From positions 2,368,162 to 2,432,161 of the forward strand of contig NC_092369.1 of assembly GCF_030848805.1 (NCBI RefSeq): a stretch of 64,000 nucleotides of DNA, given 5' to 3'. How positions within the stretch are numbered: position 1 is the first letter of the stretch; each line of letters opens with the position of its first letter. A program made the position numbers and the translations under genes. Source of the stretch: Temnothorax longispinosus (Eukaryota > Arthropoda > Insecta > Hymenoptera > Formicidae). The notes under the pieces are model-generated. The model ran no database searches. It was not told the origin of the DNA and saw only the letters and a program-made list of their open reading frames with translations. Below are positions 46,231 to 56,856 of this stretch, one piece after another.

Positions 46231-46740
46231 GGTACGTGCGCTAATTACCCGCGCTCTGAAGACTCAACCGTTTAACTTACCGGTGCGTTACCGACCCACG
46301 CACCTGTTTGCAAATAACGTATCTTCCCTCCTGGTCAGGCCGAGCATCGTCGTGCTGAAGCGAAGCTAAAATTGTGGATTGAAAAGGAACGTCTTACTGA
46401 CTGTACGAGCCGCTGCTCGGCGACCGCTGTCGCATGTCTTAACATTAATGGCGTCGGACGGGTAAAATCGAAGACTCTGCGAAATAACTCGGAGAGGAGG
46501 TAACTGCAGCATGACTTGCAAACCAAGTGAACGCAAATAACTTGTGTCCCGCTTCCGTCCTCGGAACGCTCGCGCAACTTAGGCTTAATCGGGGATGTCC
46601 CCCTCGTCTCCGGAGGTCTCCTCCCCAGTGGATGGGCTCCGGAACTCGCCGCTGGGCTCGTCCTACTGGTCTGGCGCCGTTCCGCGCGGCATCGCCGTCA
46701 CCGTCTATGGCGGTTGGTCGACCCGGCGCGTGCGGTTGCA

Positions 46741-46985
46741 AGGTCTTGTCTATGTGTTAATTTTTGTCTATGATTTTCTTTTCTTTAGTTTTCTTTTCTT
46801 TAGTTTTAAGGTTTCTTTAGTTTTAAGTTGCGCTATGTTACCTGTAAGTTAAGTTATATTATAAGCTGCGTCTGTTATGTTAGCGGTAACACTCATATTC
46901 TTTTATGTTACAAATGTGCTGTGTTTTATTCTTGCCCTTTAGCCTTGCTTGGGCATAAATACATATCAATCAATCAATCAATCAC
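46741..46985 (+). pseudogene. 3' UTR and tail of F1 LINE copy a
   Basis: T-rich text with repeated TTTAGTTTTAAGTTGCG ends in GCCCTTTAGCCTTGCTTGGG, CATAAATA and then (ATCA)n, matching the 3' ends at 47823 and 52557. Together with 36667-37658 it is one LINE copy split by element A. Confidence 0.75.
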
Positions 46986-46986
46986 T

Positions 46987-47039
<53 letters not shown>
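46986..47039. repeat. (CT)n tract between F1 LINE copies
   Basis: A pure CT run following the (ATCA)n tail of copy a and preceding the truncated start of copy c. Confidence 0.9.
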
Positions 47040-47042
<3 letters not shown>

Positions 47043-47823
47043 AAGAACTCTCTTTCTACCAATCTCAGGATTAAACTCGTCACCACCTTAATCATGCCAC
47101 ATATTGATTATTGTTGTCTCGTATATCATGGTTTGAGCAGTGAGTTGAATACAAAATTGCAAAGGCTTGTCAACTGTTGTATTCGGTTCATCTATGACCT
47201 TAAGCGTGACGAACACATTACACCGTATCGACGTCAGTTGAGGTGGCTTTCGGTTGAAAATAGGAGATACTACTTTCTCGGATGTCAGACCTATCGTATT
47301 CTGCATTTGTGTTCTCCTTCATATCTACGTGAGCTTTTTCCTCCTCCCGATCCAACACTTAGGAGATCTGACCGACTAGCTGCTTCATCCACTCAGACGT
47401 TCCATATTCCTGCTCACAGAACCGTTGCTTTCAGAAATTCCTTCCAACTTTCTTTCATATATTTCTGGCATTCTCTTCCTAGTACAATAACTTCGGCATC
47501 TTCACTTGCATCATTCAGGAGCCTACTTTTTGCGTTTTTGCTTTCGTCTAAATCGAAGTGACGGGCTTTTGTTCTTTTGTTGTTCTTTTGTTCTTGCGTA
47601 CCTCCTGCAAGTATACTAGTCCTTAATTTTAAGTTGCGTTGCGATTCTTTATTAGTTTTAAGTTGCGTTAGTTGTAAGTAGCGTTAGTTTTAAGTAGCGT
47701 TGGTTGTCAGTTGCTTGTAATTGGCATATTGTTATTGAGAGAGAGCATGAGCTTGCTGTTATAATTTTCTTTGTATCTTTTTGCCCTGTAGCCATTGTTT
47801 GGGCATAATAAATGATCAATCAA
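47040..47823 (+). pseudogene. LINE family F1, 5'-truncated copy c
   Basis: It begins within the RT C-terminal region (frame open from 47094: MPHIDYCCLVYHGLSSELN to LLFAFLLSSKSK). It then runs through a TTTTAAGTTGCGTTAG-rich 3' UTR to GGGCATAATAAATGATCA and (ATCA)n. Closely similar to copies a and d. The start lies directly after (CT)n. Confidence 0.85.
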
Positions 47824-48501
47824 TCAATCAATCAATCAATCTCTCTCGTAAGTATCGGTTGTGTCACGCTGTATTCCGGCTCCTGCTTTGAGTTGATCTG
47901 TTTCTGCCGTAAGTTGCCTCCGAGCCTTTTTGTTGCAGATTTAAGCAAGTCTTTTGTCTGCTTGTTACGCGCCTCATTCGCTTTCTTGGAGATTGCCACC
48001 TGATTCCGAGTATTTTCGTGACAAGCTTCATTTCTTGTCCTAACCTTGTTCTCGGAATCATCGTGGAATTCTCGGAGTTACCCGTAAAATACGTCGACTC
48101 CTGCTGCGCATGCGTTGTCGATCTGCTCTTTTTGCGCTTTACTTTCCTCTGGTCGGACGTGTGCATGCAGCTATCTGAGTGGTGCCTGCGGTGATCTGCG
48201 TAAACGGCCTTGCCTGATTGGTTATAGTTCGACACTAGTGGTGACTTTCTGGTGATATTGCGTCGAGTGACACTGTTGCGAACTGTTGCGAACCTTGCGC
48301 TCTTGTAACTAGCTTATAGTTACATAGTTTATTCTGTGAGATACGCATGCAGCGCGAGCGAGTGTGCATCAAGTGTACCAAAACAATCGCTGGTAAATCC
48401 GTCTCCGTAGTGTATGCGCTAGGGAGTTTCATCCGGGTTGTGTCAAATCGTACTTAATCACGAAAGCTCCTGGTGACTGTTGCAAATCTCAGCTGTCGAG
48501 T

Positions 48502-49367
48502 ATGCCGATCACAAGGGATGAACGCCGTACGTTTTCTCCTACCGTTTTGGGTGACACCGCGTCTGTTGTTGTCGGTGCCGCGCACTCTGGCGCGCAGGCG
48601 CATCTTATTACGCGCGATACTGCGAGCGGTGCCGCGCATGATTCTACAAATGAGCTTTTGCGTGGGTTGTTTGAGCAGGTGAAGGCGACGGATGCTAAGC
48701 TTTCTGCTTTCATTGACTGTCAGCAACGTACCAATAAAGAGCTCAATGATAAACTTAATTGCTTAAATCGATTTACTGATACTGTAGTTGAAAATAGTCA
48801 GCGCATCGCGCAATTAGAGCTAGACAATGCCAATCTTGTTCGTGAAATCCGTGATCTTAAGTCTGCTCGGTCAACTCACGACGCTCATTTGAGTAATGAG
48901 CTTATTATATCCGGCTTGCCATCGACATCCGTTACTCCTGCAAAACTCACTGAAAATTACTCGCGGCATTGAATGTACCTCACTTGGTTTGTCACGTTCT
49001 TGGCGTGAGAATGGTCAGCAGAGCACCATCTGCTACTCAGGGCCGTTCCAAGGCGACTGCAGTGTCGAGCTCGATGATTGTCACTCTTGCTTCTAGTACT
49101 GTGTGCGACACCATAATTTCGAAAAAGCGTGAAAAGGGTGTTCTTAAACAGCGGGATATATGTGATGCTGGTTCCGATCGATATGTATACGTAAATGTAC
49201 TGCTCCCTAAGTTCACGTATGACTTGCTACAGCGAGTCAAGCGTATTGCTGGGGAGAACTCTTATAAGTTTGTTTGGGTAAAAAATGGCCATATATGCGT
49301 AAGGTCTTCCGACGGACAGCCCATTATCCGCATTGACTCAGACGCTGATCTCGCTAAGCTCGTCTGA
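48502..49367 (+). pseudogene. F1 LINE ORF1 (coiled coil plus FP25-like domain), one frameshift
   Basis: From ATG at 48502 the protein carries a coiled coil (ATDAKLSAFIDCQQRTNKEL, then IAQLELDNANLVREIRDL) and the start of the nucleic-acid-binding region (LIISGLPSTSVTP). A one-base shift near 48965 moves the rest to the frame ending at 49367. That part has VCDTIISKKREKGVLKQRDI and YKFVWVKNGHICVRS, typical of the baculovirus FP25-like domain found in ORF1p of some insect LINEs. ORF1p coats the element RNA. Confidence 0.75.
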
Positions 49368-49388
49368 CGTGTCTCGCTGGCTCGTCCG

Positions 49389-52285
49389 TTGCCTTCGATT
49401 GTCCGACACGACTCAGCATGTAATCCTTCTTCGCTCCGCATTGCGCAGTTTAACGCCAATTCCCTACGTGGGCATATCGACATTATTCGCTTACATTTTA
49501 GTACTAATTCTCATCACATAATTTCTGTATCTAAAACATGGCTTCATGCGGGTGTCGGACGATCTTATGGCTTTGGATGGCTACTTTCTGGTTCGTCGTG
49601 ACCGGGTGGAGCGTGTGGGCGGTGGCGTTGCTTGTTACGTGCATAATTCGTTAAAAGTCAGGTTAATTGCAACCTCTATCGGGATTGAGTTCAATGCTCC
49701 GGAATATATCATGATTGAAATTCGTTTGCCGAGTGATGAAGCAGTATTGTTCGTGTCGGTATATAGGAGACCTAAGGGCACTCTTTTAAATGAATTTGTT
49801 AAATTACTCACTGGTGTCTCTCATTTATATAAAAATATTATTATTGGCGGTGATCTAAATTGCAATCTTTTGACCGACTGTTATGAGGCGAATTACTTGC
49901 GCGAGCTAATGTCAGGCTTATCCTTGACCATCCTCAACTCTGATGCTACCTTTCATACTGCTACTTCTGACTCGTGGCTGGATGTTCTAGTTGTTGATGA
50001 TAGTGATAAGGTTCTTGCATATGTTAAATCCTTGAGTCCATTTGTCGCCAGTCACGATCTACTTGAATTGTCGTACTCACTTGATCGTAAGCTTGACTTT
50101 GATCAATCTATTCTGCGACGTGGTTACAGGAGCATTGACCTCTCCGCGTTCCTTGAACATCTTGATGCCATTGCTGTTAACGTTCAGACTGTGGAGGGCT
50201 GCCCTTCTAATGTTGATGAGCTTTGTTCCTGGCTGTCTGGTACCTTACTTGAAGCACTTGATGTTTTTGCTCCTGCCCGTGTGTCCGTGATCAGGAAGCC
50301 TCCTGTTCGATGGCTTACGGACAAATTGAGATGCCGGCTCCGTACTCGCAATTAGTTGTACAAGCGGGCCAAACGTTCAAGCAGTCTACTGGGTTATGCT
50401 AGATACCGTCACTTTCGCAACCAGCTTAACAACGACATCAAACGTGCTAAAAGTGAGTTTCACTTGGCTTCTCTTACCAATATTACTGACTCCGCTAAAA
50501 TGTGGAGAGAACTTGCTCGTTTGGGACTGGTTAAATCTACGTCGGTTTCTCCTCTCCGCTTTTTCACACCCGATCAACTTAACTCTTACTATGTCTCAGT
50601 GTCTAGTACGGTATTGCCTTGCACATATGCTAACTTTATTTCTGCCATCGCCTCAGTTTCTTGTACTTCTCAACGTCCTGAATTTGTTTTCTTTACTATA
50701 CAGCCGGACTCGGTTTATAAGCTCATCTTTAATGGACCTCTTCACTCTTATGCGTCTGGCTATGATGGCATCCCGCTTTACGTTCTTCGCATTGATTGGC
50801 CTGTTATTTCTCAGTGGCTCATTCCTCTTTTCAATCGTTCACTTGAAGCTTCCGTATTTCCTTCATCATGGAAACGTCCGTTGATTCGCCTTCTCTCAAA
50901 GATTCGCACTCCACTGTCACCGTCTGATACGCGACCTATTGCTAACCTTCCTGAAATGTCAAAAATTCTTGAACGCATGGTGGCCTCACAAATCACCGAC
51001 TATTTGAACGAACACAACCTGCTGAATCCCAGACAGTCTGCGTATCGTTCTGGTTTCAATACGCAATCTGCTCTATTACGTGTCTGTGACGACATTAGAA
51101 TGGGAATTGATAAAAGACTCATTACAATCATGATTCTATTCGACTTTAGTAAAGCGTTTGATACGGTCCCACATCTTCGTTTGCTTATCAAACTGAAAGA
51201 AATCGGTTTTTCTGATGGGGTTCTCGCGTGGATTTTTTCTTACCTTACTGGCCGCTCTCAAGCTGTATTCGACGATGAGGGTAAATTTTCTGAGTGGCTT
51301 TTCACGTCGACTGGCGTCCCTCAGGGCTCTGTACTTGGCCCACTTCTATTTGCTCTTTACATCAATGATATAGGTGGATTCCTGTCTTTTGTTTATCATA
51401 TGATATTCGCGGATGATGTACAAATATATCTCCAATGTACTCGCGCTGACATTCTTCACGGTCTTGAGTTGATTTCAAGGGATGCGAATGCTATTTTTGA
51501 TTTTGCTACGTTAAATGGTCTTAAACTCAATTCTGCAAAATCAAAGGTACTTATATTTGGTAGTCAGGCTTATGTCAATGATATTGACCTCCATTGTCTA
51601 CCTCCTATTATTGTAAACCATACGCCTTTACCCTTTGTTAACGAAGCTAAGAATTTGGGTATAATTTTTACGACTAACCTATCTTGGAAAAAACATCTTG
51701 CATGTCTCTCAAGAAGTGCATTACTCTTTGTACAAGCTTAAGTTTAACAAAAACTCCTTGTCCACAAGGTTAAGGATAAGGCTGGTATTAGCTTTAATTA
51801 TGCCACACATTAACTACTGCTGCCTAGTCTATCATGGTTTGACTGGAGAATTGAACACCTTATTACAGAGACTTGTAAACTGTTGCATTCGCTTTATATT
51901 TGATCTTAAGCGTGACGAACATATTACCCCGTTCAGGCAACAATTGGGGTGGCTTACAGTTGAAAACAGGAGGTTATACTTTCTTGGCTGTCAAATGTTT
52001 CGCATACTTTACATGCGCTCTCCTTCGTATCTGCGTGACAATTTCGCTTTGCTTGATCCGCTGTTGAGGAGATCTGACCGCCGCGGCGCCGTCTTGTTGC
52101 ATCCCAAACCTTTCATATTCCTTCCCATAGAACTACCATTTATAGAAACTCCTTTCATTTTTCATCAATATACTTTTGGCATTCTCTTCCTAGTAATATT
52201 ACCTCTGCTTCCTCAATTGTCTCCTTCAAAGGTCTTCTCAGGGCATATCTGTTGGCGCGTAAAGTTGCATGATATTGATTGCTGA
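49389..52285 (+). pseudogene. F1 LINE ORF2 (APE endonuclease plus reverse transcriptase), several breaks
   Basis: APE part: IAQFNANSLRGHIDIIRL, then SKTWLH where the usual catalytic Glu (SETW) is Lys, IIIGGDLNCNLL, SWLDVLVVDD and ASHDLLEL. RT part: RPIANLPEMSKILERMVASQ, LFDFSKAFDTVPH, TGVPQGSVLGPLLFALYIND and FADDVQIY. Breaks visible: a frame change near 49550, an in-frame TAG at 50353-50355, a frame change near 51705 and another near 52085. The C-terminal sequence aligns with copies a and c. The protein would nick DNA and prime cDNA synthesis. This copy cannot. Confidence 0.85.
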
Positions 52286-52556
52286 CACGCGGCCTATGAT
52301 GGTGTTTTTCCCTGTTATCAGCTTGTAAGTTGTGTAGCGTCTTATTCTTAGTATTAGTTAGTTTTACTCTACTTACATTGTTCCTATTTTTAAGCTGCGT
52401 TAGTTCTAGTCTTTTTACAGTGTATACTGTTGTGATAAGCTGTTAAGTTGTGCTCTACTCTTAACTGATTTGTGTAAGAGAGTGCACGCACATTTGTTTT
52501 CTATTTTGTATTGTTAATCTTTGCCCTTTATTTTTTCTCGGGCATAATAAATCATA

Positions 52557-52608
<52 letters not shown>

Positions 52609-52612
52609 TGCT
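52557..52612. repeat. (CT)n tract, right half of the split F2 linker
   Basis: A CT run directly after the 3' end of F1 copy d and before the ORF1 region of the minus-strand F2 LINE, mirroring 36533-36665. Confidence 0.9.
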
Positions 52613-53510
52613 TTTGTCCTTCAGCTCTCATGCCTTATTTTCTACCCCTTTTCCTCTAGCACGACCTCCCTCCTTTATCTTCATCTGCATCCCCTCCAAT
52701 TTTTGTTCCAAATCTTCTATCCTACTCTTAAACTCCTCTCCTTACTCCATTTCTCCTCTCTCGCCCTTAACTCGTTCCTTATCTTCTCTACTTCTTCAAC
52801 CATTGCCTCCCTTTGCCCCTTCGCCACCTCTCTTAATTCCTTTCTTACTCCCCTTAACCCCTCCCTTAGCTCCTCTCCTAACTCTCTCAACAGCCCTTTC
52901 ATATCCATATCTTCCCCCCCCCGGCAGCGTTCTCACTACCTTCCTGCTTTTCTTAAAAAAGTCCTCGCTCCCTTTCCCTTCCCAATTGCTCTCTCTTTCT
53001 TCTTCATTGTCTCCTTTTTCCTGTTGAAAAGCTCGTCTATATCCCAGCCGGAATGCTAGCGTCTTTTCGACGTCTATAGATGTCAATTCGACGTCTATAG
53101 ACGTCTATAGATCTATAAGATGTCAATTCGACGTCTATAGACGTCGGCGTTCCGGCTGGGATTCCCCGTACTTCCGCGTCTCTCCTTCCCTAATTTATCC
53201 TACTCTATGGCCGTATTGCTTCCCCGCGCTAGTCCCGAACTCCCTAGAACTCCCTAGCCCTTTACCCTAGCACTCTATACTCTTCCCCTTCTACGTCTGT
53301 CTTTCTAACCCCAACCTTCTTGTTTCTCCTTTGCCTCCACGGGCTCTCTCTCTCTGAACCCTCCGCACTTCCTCTCACACCTTCTCTCTCACTCTCTGTG
53401 CTCGCCCTTCTCTCGCCACACTCTCTATCACTCTACCTCTCACACTCGCACTCCGCTTTTCGCTCGCAAAATCCGTCGTCTCACACTTAACCAACCGGAA
53501 ACGGAAGTCC
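52611..53510 (-). pseudogene. LINE family F2: 5' UTR and ORF1 region
   Basis: Minus-strand text from about 53508 (GGACTTCCGTTTCCGGTTGG) is purine-rich leader. It is followed by a charged coiled coil, MDMKGLLRELGEELREGLRG, then EVAKGQREAMVEEVEKIRNE, as in ORF1 proteins of insect LINEs. It then passes EGQKQ into a (GA)n tract coding Arg/Glu repeats. Frame changes (for example between 52796-53086 and 52717-52908) show decay. The leader is interrupted by a small MITE at 53037-53163. The ORF2 part of what is probably the same element is at 35870-36520. Confidence 0.6.
53037..53163. mobile_element. MITE with ATCCCAGCCGGAA ends
   Basis: ATCCCAGCCGGAATGCTAGC at the left pairs with TTCCGGCTGGGAT at the right. 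The interior is made of repeated CGACGTCTATAGA palindromes. Inserted in the F2 LINE leader. Confidence 0.75.
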
Positions 53511-53587
53511 CATGTAAAAATTATTAATAAACATAAAAAAATGTAGTAAAAAAGTATGTTGATCATTCTTGCAGAAATTTTTATGCT

Positions 53588-53743
53588 TTGACCCTGACCT
53601 TGCAACCGTCCTCTTTTGAGGAGCTACGGCGCGTGAAGGGGTCGCCGCGCCTAATCCTGGAGCGGGTGAAGGTCCCTGGATCAGTACCGCCGGTAACGGG
53701 GACCACGGTCGGCCATGCACCAACGCGGGCAAACGGTTCACGG
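53588..53743 (+). pseudogene. Unknown ORF, 5' part, interrupted by element B
   Basis: Open and GC-rich from TTGACCCTGACC: LQPSSFEELRRVKGSPRLIL, then VPGSVPPVTGTTVGHAPTRA. It reaches the target duplication ACGG (53740-53743) in the frame that resumes after element B at 56394. I see no known domain. A TTCTTGCAG acceptor sits just upstream at about 53574. It could be a host exon or part of another transposon. Confidence 0.4.
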
Positions 53744-54436
53744 TGTGACCGGACGGAGGGGTTTTTACCGACACACCCTGCGTGAGATTCGTTATCATCG
53801 GTCGCCACTCGATTTTGTTCACGAGAAATCGAGAAAGATTTATTTATCGTGCACTGACCCTTCGCTGGACCTCGCTATGTCCCTCCTTTCCTGCTTCAAG
53901 CCCGCCCGCTGGGACTGTGGACCCTCGCTGGACCTTGCTTTGTGGACCGTCTCTGGGACTGCAGTAGCGTACCACCGGATTCGTCGCCCCTCTGGACCTT
54001 CGCTGGACCGCGTCTGGATCGTCCTTCGCCGGGTCGGGTAGCTCCGACAGGTAGGAATTACGGGAACGGGTGAGTCTTTCGCGTAATGAGTCGGGCAAAT
54101 AATTATGATCGTAAGTTATTGAAAGTTAATTAAACAATTTATTCTTCCCGTTTCTTTACAGGTACTCCGATCGGTTCCTCCCGGACTTGGACTTTTGCCG
54201 CCCGCATACAAACGTGAGTATAATTCGTATCCCTATCAGACGTTACAATTCTCTTTCACGCCCGTGTTTTCTGATATTGCGAAACGGAGTCCCCGTCCTC
54301 CGGCTTTTCCGCCCTTTTATAGTCGAGCTCGTTTCCCTACTCTTGCCCTGGCCCCGGCCAACTATCACGTACCCGCCGCATGGGGCATTTGTACTATCGT
54401 TGTTTTGGCTCTCGCTCGCTTCCGCGTTCCACTTGT

Positions 54437-54605
54437 AATTGCTCGCACCTGTTCCCCTGCGTACAATAGATTCGGTGTACATTCCTCAGTTTTTCGGTGT
54501 TTTCGACGTTTGCCTATTGAAATCGCTCGCACCTGCTCCCCTGCGTACAATAGATTCGGTGTACATTCCTTAGTTTTTCGGTGTTTTTGCCGTTCGCGAA
54601 TTCGC
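54437..54605. repeat. 84-bp tandem duplication in element B
   Basis: The unit beginning GCTCGCACCTG (54441 and 54525) contains CCCCTGCGTACAATAGATTC and TTTTTCGGTGTTTT. The two copies are nearly identical. Confidence 0.85.
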
Positions 54606-55879
54606 ATAGAAGCACGTACGCTTTCTCGAAATTTCTCGTCTCGCCGTTTTCACGAATGTTCCATTTGGTTCTACCCGAAGTTTCGTTTCCTCCCCTATTG
54701 CGATTTTATTTCGGACATTCTTTCGTCGTTCCGAATATTGTTTCATTATGGAAACGGAACTTCGCGTTTACAATTTTGGAGCGTTTCGCTATCACCCGTG
54801 GTGATGTTTTGGTGACGCCCTCCGCACACCTGGGTCGCCCATGATCGCTCGCGGCTTCCGGTTCGCGTTTTGCCGTTTCGCTCATCGCATGTCGACGGCC
54901 CGTCACTGTTGTCGTTTCTTTGACCCATTGGGCCACTTTATCTTGCGATACCCCGCGGGAAGCGTCCGGTTCGAGATATCGCGACCCGGTGGTCGGATAA
55001 CGTCGCGGGTGGTACCGTTGTACCTTTTAGGTCCCCCTGAACCCTAATCCATCGTCGCTTCTCGCGGCGGGGTTTGGGTTCGCGATTTTGCGATCCCGTC
55101 GCTCAACTGCTCTGGAGTTTGTTTTGTCGCTCTCACGGGACCCGTACGCGCGCCATTCTATCGAAAAACTCGACTGATACATCTCGGGTTCAATTGTTGG
55201 TACCCGCCAACTGATTCTCGGTCCGCCCGTATCGGCCGTTTGTATTCTGGCTATCCGGGTGATCAGTCGAGTTTATCGTTTCTGAGACACCCTATATTGT
55301 CCGCGACTTTGCGCGCCGCGTAGGGTTTGTTCCGCCGCTTTTCGTATGGGCCGGCCCTTAAGCCTAATTGGCCCGTAAGCTAAAGTACGGTTGACCTAAT
55401 CGAGTTCGCCACTCACTCGCGACACTCGAGTCCGCGTAATCCGTCTCGTTTTATATTCAAAGAGAATGAAACTTTGTACACCGAATAAATAGCTTTCGCC
55501 GCGGAATTACCAAAGTAAATGCGTTTTATCTTAACTGGTATTAATGGTACCGCACTTGCTACCATTATGCGTAAACGTACCGCACGCACAAAGAAACGGA
55601 AAGGAAATGAAACAAAACTTAAACTTATTTTCTATATCGGAAAATGATGTGTTGTATTTTCGCGTCACTCGCGCTGTCAATTTTGCCAATATAGACTATG
55701 CCCAATAAACGTTGACTCGCGTAATATCGCTAATAGATAAACTAATAAACGATTCGTTTCTAAGAATCTAAGCATCTTATGATCCCAAATTGAAAGATTT
55801 TCACTGGCTCAATACAAAATAACTTTTGACACATATCTATCACATGTTAGTTTGAAAGAAATATACATCGATTAACATA

Positions 55880-56035
55880 CGTTATAAGTTCTATAATTTG
55901 CATTATAAAGAAAAGTAAATGACTTGTACTATAAAGAAAATAAATTTTATAATTTGTCCTTTTAAGAAAATTAAATTTTATCATTTGTACTTTAGAGAAA
56001 ATAAATTTTATAATTTGTACTTTAACGGAAATCAA
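55880..56035. repeat. About 30-bp AT-rich tandem repeat in element B
   Basis: Five or so copies of a unit like ATAATTTGTACTTTAAAGAA followed by AATAAATTT, imperfect. ORFs on both strands here are by-products. Confidence 0.75.
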
Positions 56036-56392
56036 ATCATAGAACATATGTCAATGAATATTTTCATTAGGGTTATTAATTACGAACTAACCATTATATA
56101 TCGAACTTAACGCTAATTTGCAAACGAAACTTAATGCTACTAAATGCTTTTATTTCGGAAAGGGAAATTTACAGGGTTGCCTGTCGCTTCGCTTCTCGCG
56201 CGCTTTCGGCCGCTGCCCGCTCGGTGGACTCACCGCCCTCTTCCATGGTCGCCGCGAGGCCTCTTCTCGCCGCCCGCTTCTTGGTCGCCTTCCTGGCCTT
56301 TATCAAAGGCTTGGCGAGTATCTCGTCGTCCGTGATCACCGGCTGCTGTCGCTGCTCCGTCGGGGCTGCTCCGAGCGCAGCTGACGGCTGCA

Positions 56393-56660
56393 ACGGGACA
56401 TGCCGGTGATGCCGGCAGAGCCAACGGCATCGACGACTGCGGGGACGACGCCAGCGCTGCTTCCCGACCGGCGAGAAGAGGAGGTCCCAGACGGAGCAAT
56501 AGAGCAGCCGTCTGATGATTTCGTCAGCCCGACGAGCGGCGACAACTCCGACCTTAAGAGGGGAGCACACACTTCTGCACAACGCATAATGCGTAAAGGC
56601 CATTGCACGCATAATGTAGGATGCGGTCCAGTTGTTTCTTCAAACGCTACAGAGCATTCG
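56393..56660 (+). pseudogene. Unknown ORF, 3' part after element B
   Basis: Continues in frame from 53743: DMPVMPAEPTASTTAGTTP, then DRREEEVPDGAIEQPSDDFV and SGDNSDLKRGAHTSAQ. The text is Pro/Thr/acidic-rich and looks disordered. The end of this frame overlaps the left end of the Harbinger element (56623), so the original C-terminus is probably lost. Function unknown. Confidence 0.4.
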
Positions 56661-56856
56661 TAGCAGCGCTATGGATGGTCCACATGGCGCTTCAGAGCGC
56701 TCTCGACAAATCTTACACGTCATCAATGACGTCACTGTTTTCGCTTCCACCGTGCTACAAACGCCTCACCTCAAGAGGTAGGTTATCGGAAGCATTTCGG
56801 ACATTAACGGGAAATATTAAAAGTGTGGCCGTGATAGGTGTAAAAATTTATTTAAA

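Larger units (their letters stand above)
37661..46740. mobile_element. Element A: long TG...CA element (about 2.68 kb without the nested P element)
   Basis: It begins TGTAACCGAACG and ends CGTGCGGTTGCA (12-bp imperfect inverted ends). It is flanked by AGGT at 37657-37660 and 46741-46744. The flanks are the stop codon and 3' UTR of one F1 LINE, so this is an insertion. TG/CA ends and a 4-bp duplication are what LTR-retrotransposon integrases make, so it may be a solo LTR of unusual length, or a non-autonomous LTR-type element. It shares the phrase ATCGGTCGCCACTCG, at a similar distance from the end, with element B. Inside are exon-like repeats (37822-38400), the P element (38769-45159) and a 129-bp tandem array. 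Confidence 0.65.
47843..52557 (+). mobile_element. LINE family F1, near full-length copy d
   Basis: 5' UTR (to 48501), ORF1 (48502-49367), ORF2 (about 49389-52285) and 3' UTR ending GGGCATAATAAATCATA are present. A short TCTCTCTC precedes it and a 50-bp (CT)n follows it. The order and the RT motifs fit a CR1/L2-like or Jockey-group non-LTR retrotransposon. Several breaks in both ORFs show it is dead. Confidence 0.85.
53744..56392. mobile_element. Element B: long TG...CA element, 2649 bp
   Basis: It starts TGTGACCGGACG, ends GACGGCTGCA, and is flanked by ACGG on both sides (53740-53743, 56393-56396). The flanking reading frame continues across it when the duplication is counted once. It shares ATCGGTCGCCACTCG near its left end with element A, and has nearly the same length. 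Splice-like sites (CTCCGACAG|GTAGGAATT; TTTCTTTACAG|GTACTCCG) recall the exon-like modules of A. No integrase or RT is present. A solo LTR or non-autonomous element is the best reading. Confidence 0.6.

Noticed and set aside
45371..46369. Several ORFs on both strands over the 129-bp repeats
   Set aside because: The repeat length is a multiple of three, which keeps frames open by construction. No known domain.
52511..53059. Plus-strand ORFs rich in Leu, Ser and Pro
   Set aside because: Antisense reading of the purine-rich F2 LINE ORF1. The minus strand gives the recognisable coiled coil.
55919..56110. Lys/Phe-rich ORFs
   Set aside because: By-product of the 30-bp AT-rich tandem repeat.
56169..56612. 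Minus-strand 147-codon Arg/Ala-rich ORF
   Set aside because: It crosses the right end of element B (56392), so it joins unrelated sequences.
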